DNA of 35,329 nt, from positions 1 through 35,329 of the forward strand of contig NZ_CANROA010000022.1 in the NCBI RefSeq assembly GCF_947632095.1, read 5' to 3'. The notes under the pieces were generated by a model, which worked only from the letters and a program-made list of their open reading frames with translations, ran no database searches and had not been told where the DNA came from. Below are positions 32,637 to 35,329 of this stretch, piece after piece; position 1 is the first letter of the stretch, and every line of letters begins with the position of its first letter. This stretch comes from an uncultured Microbacterium sp. (GTDB lineage Bacteria; Actinomycetota; Actinomycetes; Actinomycetales; Microbacteriaceae). The translations under genes and the position numbers were made by a program.

Positions 32637-35329
32637 GTGAGCGACGTTCTCGACCGGTTCACCGCGGCGACCCGTGATTGGTTCCGCGGGGCGTTCGAGG
32701 CGCCGACCGCCGCGCAGGCCGGCGCATGGACGGCGATATCGGCCGATAAGCATGCGCTCGTCGTCGCCCCGACCGGGTCGGGCAAGACTCTCTCCGCGTT
32801 CCTCTGGGCCATCGACCGGGTGTTCCGGGAGAAGTCGGCTGCGCCCGAGAGCACCGGAACCCGCATCCTCTACATCTCGCCGTTGAAGGCCCTCGGCGTC
32901 GATGTCGAGCGCAACCTGCGCTCGCCCCTCGTCGGAATCGGGCAGTCCGCCCGCCGACTGGGGCTCGAGGTTCCCGGAGTGACGGTGGGGGTGCGTTCCG
33001 GCGACACGAGCTCGTCAGATCGCAGGAAACTGGTCACCGCCCCGCCCGACATCCTCATCACGACCCCCGAGTCGCTCTATCTGATGCTGACGAGCCGCGC
33101 GGGCGACACCCTGCGCGATGTGCACACGGTCATCATCGATGAGATCCATGCGGTCGCGGCGACGAAGCGCGGTGCGCACCTTGCAGTGAGCCTCGAACGA
33201 CTCGATGCCCTGCGTCGCATCGCGAACCCCGAGGCCGCGCCCGCGCAGCGCATCGGCCTGTCTGCGACGGTGCGTCCGATCGATGAGGTCGCGCGTTTTC
33301 TCGGCGGTTCCTCCCCCGTCGAGATCGTCGCCCCGCGCGCCTCGAAGACGTTCGAGCTCTCCGTCACCGTGCCGATCGATGACATGACGAATCCGCCACC
33401 GCCTCCCGGTGCCCCGACGCCCGGTGATGAGCAGGCCGAGTACACCGAGGTGACCGGGTCGGTCTGGCCGCACGTCGAAGAGGCGATCGTCGACCGCATC
33501 CTCGAGAACACCTCGACCATCGTGTTCGCCAATTCGCGGCGCCTCGCCGAACGTCTCACGGGGCGCTTGAACGAGATCTACGTCGAACGCCTCGGCGGCA
33601 GTGCACCGGATGTTTCTGCCCTGCCGGCCGCGATGATGGCGCAGGCCGGATCGACTTCGGGCGCCGACCCGGTGCTGGCGAAAGCGCACCACGGGTCTGT
33701 CTCCAAGGAGCAGCGCGCGCTCGTCGAGGAGGAGCTCAAGAGCGGCGTGCTGCGGTGCGTCGTCGCGACGAGCAGCCTCGAGCTCGGCATCGATATGGGC
33801 GCCGTCGACCTCGTCATCCAGGTCGAGGCCCCCTCCTCCGCGGCATCCGGCCTGCAGCGCGTCGGCCGCGCCGGACACCAGGTCGGCGAGGTCAGCCGGG
33901 CGGCGCTCTTCCCGAAGCACCGCGGCGATGTGCTGCACACCGCGATCGTGACGGAGCGGATGCTGGCGGGCAAGATCGAGGCGATCGCCGTGCCGCGCAA
34001 TCCGCTCGATATCCTCGCCCAGCAGACGGTCGCCGCCTGCGCCCTTGCGCCGATAACGGTTGAGGGCTGGTTCGAGACGGTGCGACGGTCGGCGCCGTTC
34101 CAGTCCCTTCCGCGCTCGGCATATGAGGCGACGCTCGACCTGCTGGCCGGCCGGTTCCCCTCGGACGAGTTCGCCGAGCTCCGCCCGCGTCTGGTCTGGG
34201 ATCGCGATGCCGGCACGCTCACCGGGCGGCCGGGAGCGCAGCGGATCGCGGTGACCAGCGGCGGCACGATCCCCGACCGCGGACTCTTCGGAGTCTTCGT
34301 CGCGGGCGAGGGAGCGGGGCGCCGCGTGGGCGAGCTCGATGAGGAGATGGTCTACGAGTCGCGCGTGGGAGATGTCTTCACGCTCGGGACGACGAGCTGG
34401 CGCATCGCCGAGATCACGCACGACCGGGTCAATGTCCTTCCCGCCTACGGCCAGCCCGGCAAGCTCCCCTTCTGGCACGGCGACGGCCTCGGCCGCCCCT
34501 ATGAGCTCGGCGAGGCCCTCGGCCGCTTCTCCCGCGAAGTCGCCGCGGCTACCCCCGAGAAAGCTGCGCAGAGACTGATCGACGCCGGGCTCGATGAGCA
34601 GGCGCGCGCGAACCTCCTCGCGCACCTGCGCGAACAGCGCGAAGCGACCGGAACCCTGCCCACCGACCGGACGCTCACGGTCGAGCGCGGCCGCGATGAG
34701 GTCGGCGACTGGCGGGTGATCCTGCATTCCCCCTACGGGATGAAGGTGCACGCGCCGTGGGCGCTGGCGATCAATGCGCGGGTGCGCGAGCGGCTCGGCG
34801 TCGAGAGCTCCGCGGTCGCGAGCGATGACGGCATCATCGTACGGGTGCCGGATGCCGATGCCGAACCTCCCGGCGCCGACCTGTTCGTCTTCGATGCCGA
34901 TGAGATGGAGAACCTCGTCACGACCGAGGTCGGCGGCTCCGCGCTCTTCGCCTCCCGCTTCCGCGAATGCGCGGCGCGCGCCCTGCTCATGCCGCGGATG
35001 AACCCGAACAAGCGCACGCCCCTGTGGCAACAGCGTCAGCGGTCGGCCCAGCTGCTCGAAGTCGCCCGGCGCCACCCGACGTTCCCCGTGATCCTCGAGA
35101 CCCTGCGCGAAGTGCTGCAGGACGTCTACGATCTGCCCTCGCTGCGGCGTCTCACGACCGCGATCGCCGACCGCACCGTTCGTCTGATCGAGACCGAACC
35201 CGCGCAGCCCTCGCCCTATGCCCGTGATCTGCTCTTCGGGTATGTCGGCGCATTCATGTACGAGGGCGATTCGCCGCTCGCCGAGCGTCGTGCCGCCGCG
35301 CTGTCGGTCGATCCCGCGTTGCTCAGCGA
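32637..35329 (+). CDS. lhr: Lhr-type ATP-dependent helicase (3' end outside window)
   Basis: Lhr is a superfamily 2 helicase that moves 3' to 5' on DNA and unwinds DNA or RNA-DNA hybrids; in mycobacteria it belongs to a DNA-damage response. About 897 codons of a usually 1500-residue protein are present. Visible motifs: Walker A APTGSGKT (44-51), YISPLKALGVDVERNL, TTPESLYLML, DEIH (168-171), GLSAT, VFANSRRLAERL, ATSSLELGIDMG and QRVGRAGH, followed by the DEAD-associated C-terminal region. The frame opens at GTG 32637, with GATGAT 6 bases upstream and GGAGGG touching the start. The gene is divergent from the large membrane protein across 242 bases in which I see no gene. Confidence 0.96.
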   Translation, partial: MSDVLDRFTAATRDWFRGAFEAPTAAQAGAWTAISADKHALVVAPTGSGKTLSAFLWAIDRVFREKSAAPESTGTRILYISPLKALGVDVERNLRSPLVGIGQSARRLGLEVPGVTVGVRSGDTSSSDRRKLVTAPPDILITTPESLYLMLTSRAGDTLRDVHTVIIDEIHAVAATKRGAHLAVSLERLDALRRIANPEAAPAQRIGLSATVRPIDEVARFLGGSSPVEIVAPRASKTFELSVTVPIDDMTNPPPPPGAPTPGDEQAEYTEVTGSVWPHVEEAIVDRILENTSTIVFANSRRLAERLTGRLNEIYVERLGGSAPDVSALPAAMMAQAGSTSGADPVLAKAHHGSVSKEQRALVEEELKSGVLRCVVATSSLELGIDMGAVDLVIQVEAPSSAASGLQRVGRAGHQVGEVSRAALFPKHRGDVLHTAIVTERMLAGKIEAIAVPRNPLDILAQQTVAACALAPITVEGWFETVRRSAPFQSLPRSAYEATLDLLAGRFPSDEFAELRPRLVWDRDAGTLTGRPGAQRIAVTSGGTIPDRGLFGVFVAGEGAGRRVGELDEEMVYESRVGDVFTLGTTSWRIAEITHDRVNVLPAYGQPGKLPFWHGDGLGRPYELGEALGRFSREVAAATPEKAAQRLIDAGLDEQARANLLAHLREQREATGTLPTDRTLTVERGRDEVGDWRVILHSPYGMKVHAPWALAINARVRERLGVESSAVASDDGIIVRVPDADAEPPGADLFVFDADEMENLVTTEVGGSALFASRFRECAARALLMPRMNPNKRTPLWQQRQRSAQLLEVARRHPTFPVILETLREVLQDVYDLPSLRRLTTAIADRTVRLIETEPAQPSPYARDLLFGYVGAFMYEGDSPLAERRAAALSVDPALLS

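Noticed and set aside
30436..32640. 734-codon plus-strand frame opposite the large membrane protein
   Set aside because: Its Arg/Gly/Glu-rich translation mirrors hydrophobic codons of the real gene.
32387..32866. Minus-strand frame in the gap before lhr
   Set aside because: It runs antisense into lhr, has no start signal and has an Arg/Ser-rich shadow composition.
33015..35075. 686-codon minus-strand frame opposite lhr
   Set aside because: The plus strand has all helicase motifs in order; the antisense frame is an artefact of codon bias.

Overview
The window looks like a chromosomal stretch from a high-GC actinobacterium, most likely Microbacteriaceae and probably close to Microbacterium. 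The reasons are the GC-rich codon use with many GTG starts, the rpsL-rpsG-fusA-tuf order, menaquinone (not ubiquinone) biosynthesis genes, the actinobacterial families DUF4229 and DUF6421, LAxTG sorting signals, and many start codons placed 6-8 bases after a TAnnnT -10 element, which is the mark of leaderless transcripts. The genus is inferred from sequence style only. I see no tRNA, rRNA, CRISPR array, insertion sequence or prophage.

Layout. 1-4261: the str operon on the minus strand (rpsL, rpsG, fusA and the 5' part of tuf), with its promoter and two intergenic hairpins. 4272-7893: a run of minus-strand genes of mostly unknown function (a CxxC protein, two coupled membrane proteins, a 54-residue membrane protein, and a PadR regulator coupled to a HAAS-like membrane protein). 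7996-9649: yajQ facing an alpha/beta hydrolase across a shared terminator. 9747-19850: a respiratory-quinone region with ferredoxin reductase FprA, a polyprenyl diphosphate synthase, menG, menF, menD and menA; a PPK2 kinase and several small membrane proteins sit among them. Together menF/menD start the naphthoquinone head group, the polyprenyl synthase makes the tail, menA joins them and menG methylates the product; menB, menC, menE and menH are not in the window.

19911-23585: an Lrp/AsnC regulator divergent from DUF6421, an SDR protein and a threonine-aldolase-like PLP enzyme, which looks like a small, uncharacterised amino-acid-linked operon. 23710-26176: a second SDR enzyme, a convergent gene boundary holding an 85-base near-palindrome, a NUDIX-family protein with a degenerate catalytic box, a small esterase and a small membrane protein. 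26447-29728: two tandem paralogous secreted proteins. Each has a signal peptide, an FCTN...LQNMIW pair resembling a Cys-Gln thioester domain, nine conserved cysteines, an acidic stalk and a C-terminal LAxTG sorting signal. 29803-32394: a large polytopic membrane protein with a proline-rich N-terminus and an outer C-terminal region. 32637-end: the 5' part of an Lhr-type helicase.

The most promising material for new biology is the pair of thioester-like surface proteins with their palindrome-bearing leader and poly-C tract, the DUF6421 operon, and the dense set of leaderless start signals. All assignments were made by reading the sequence; no database search or structure prediction was run.
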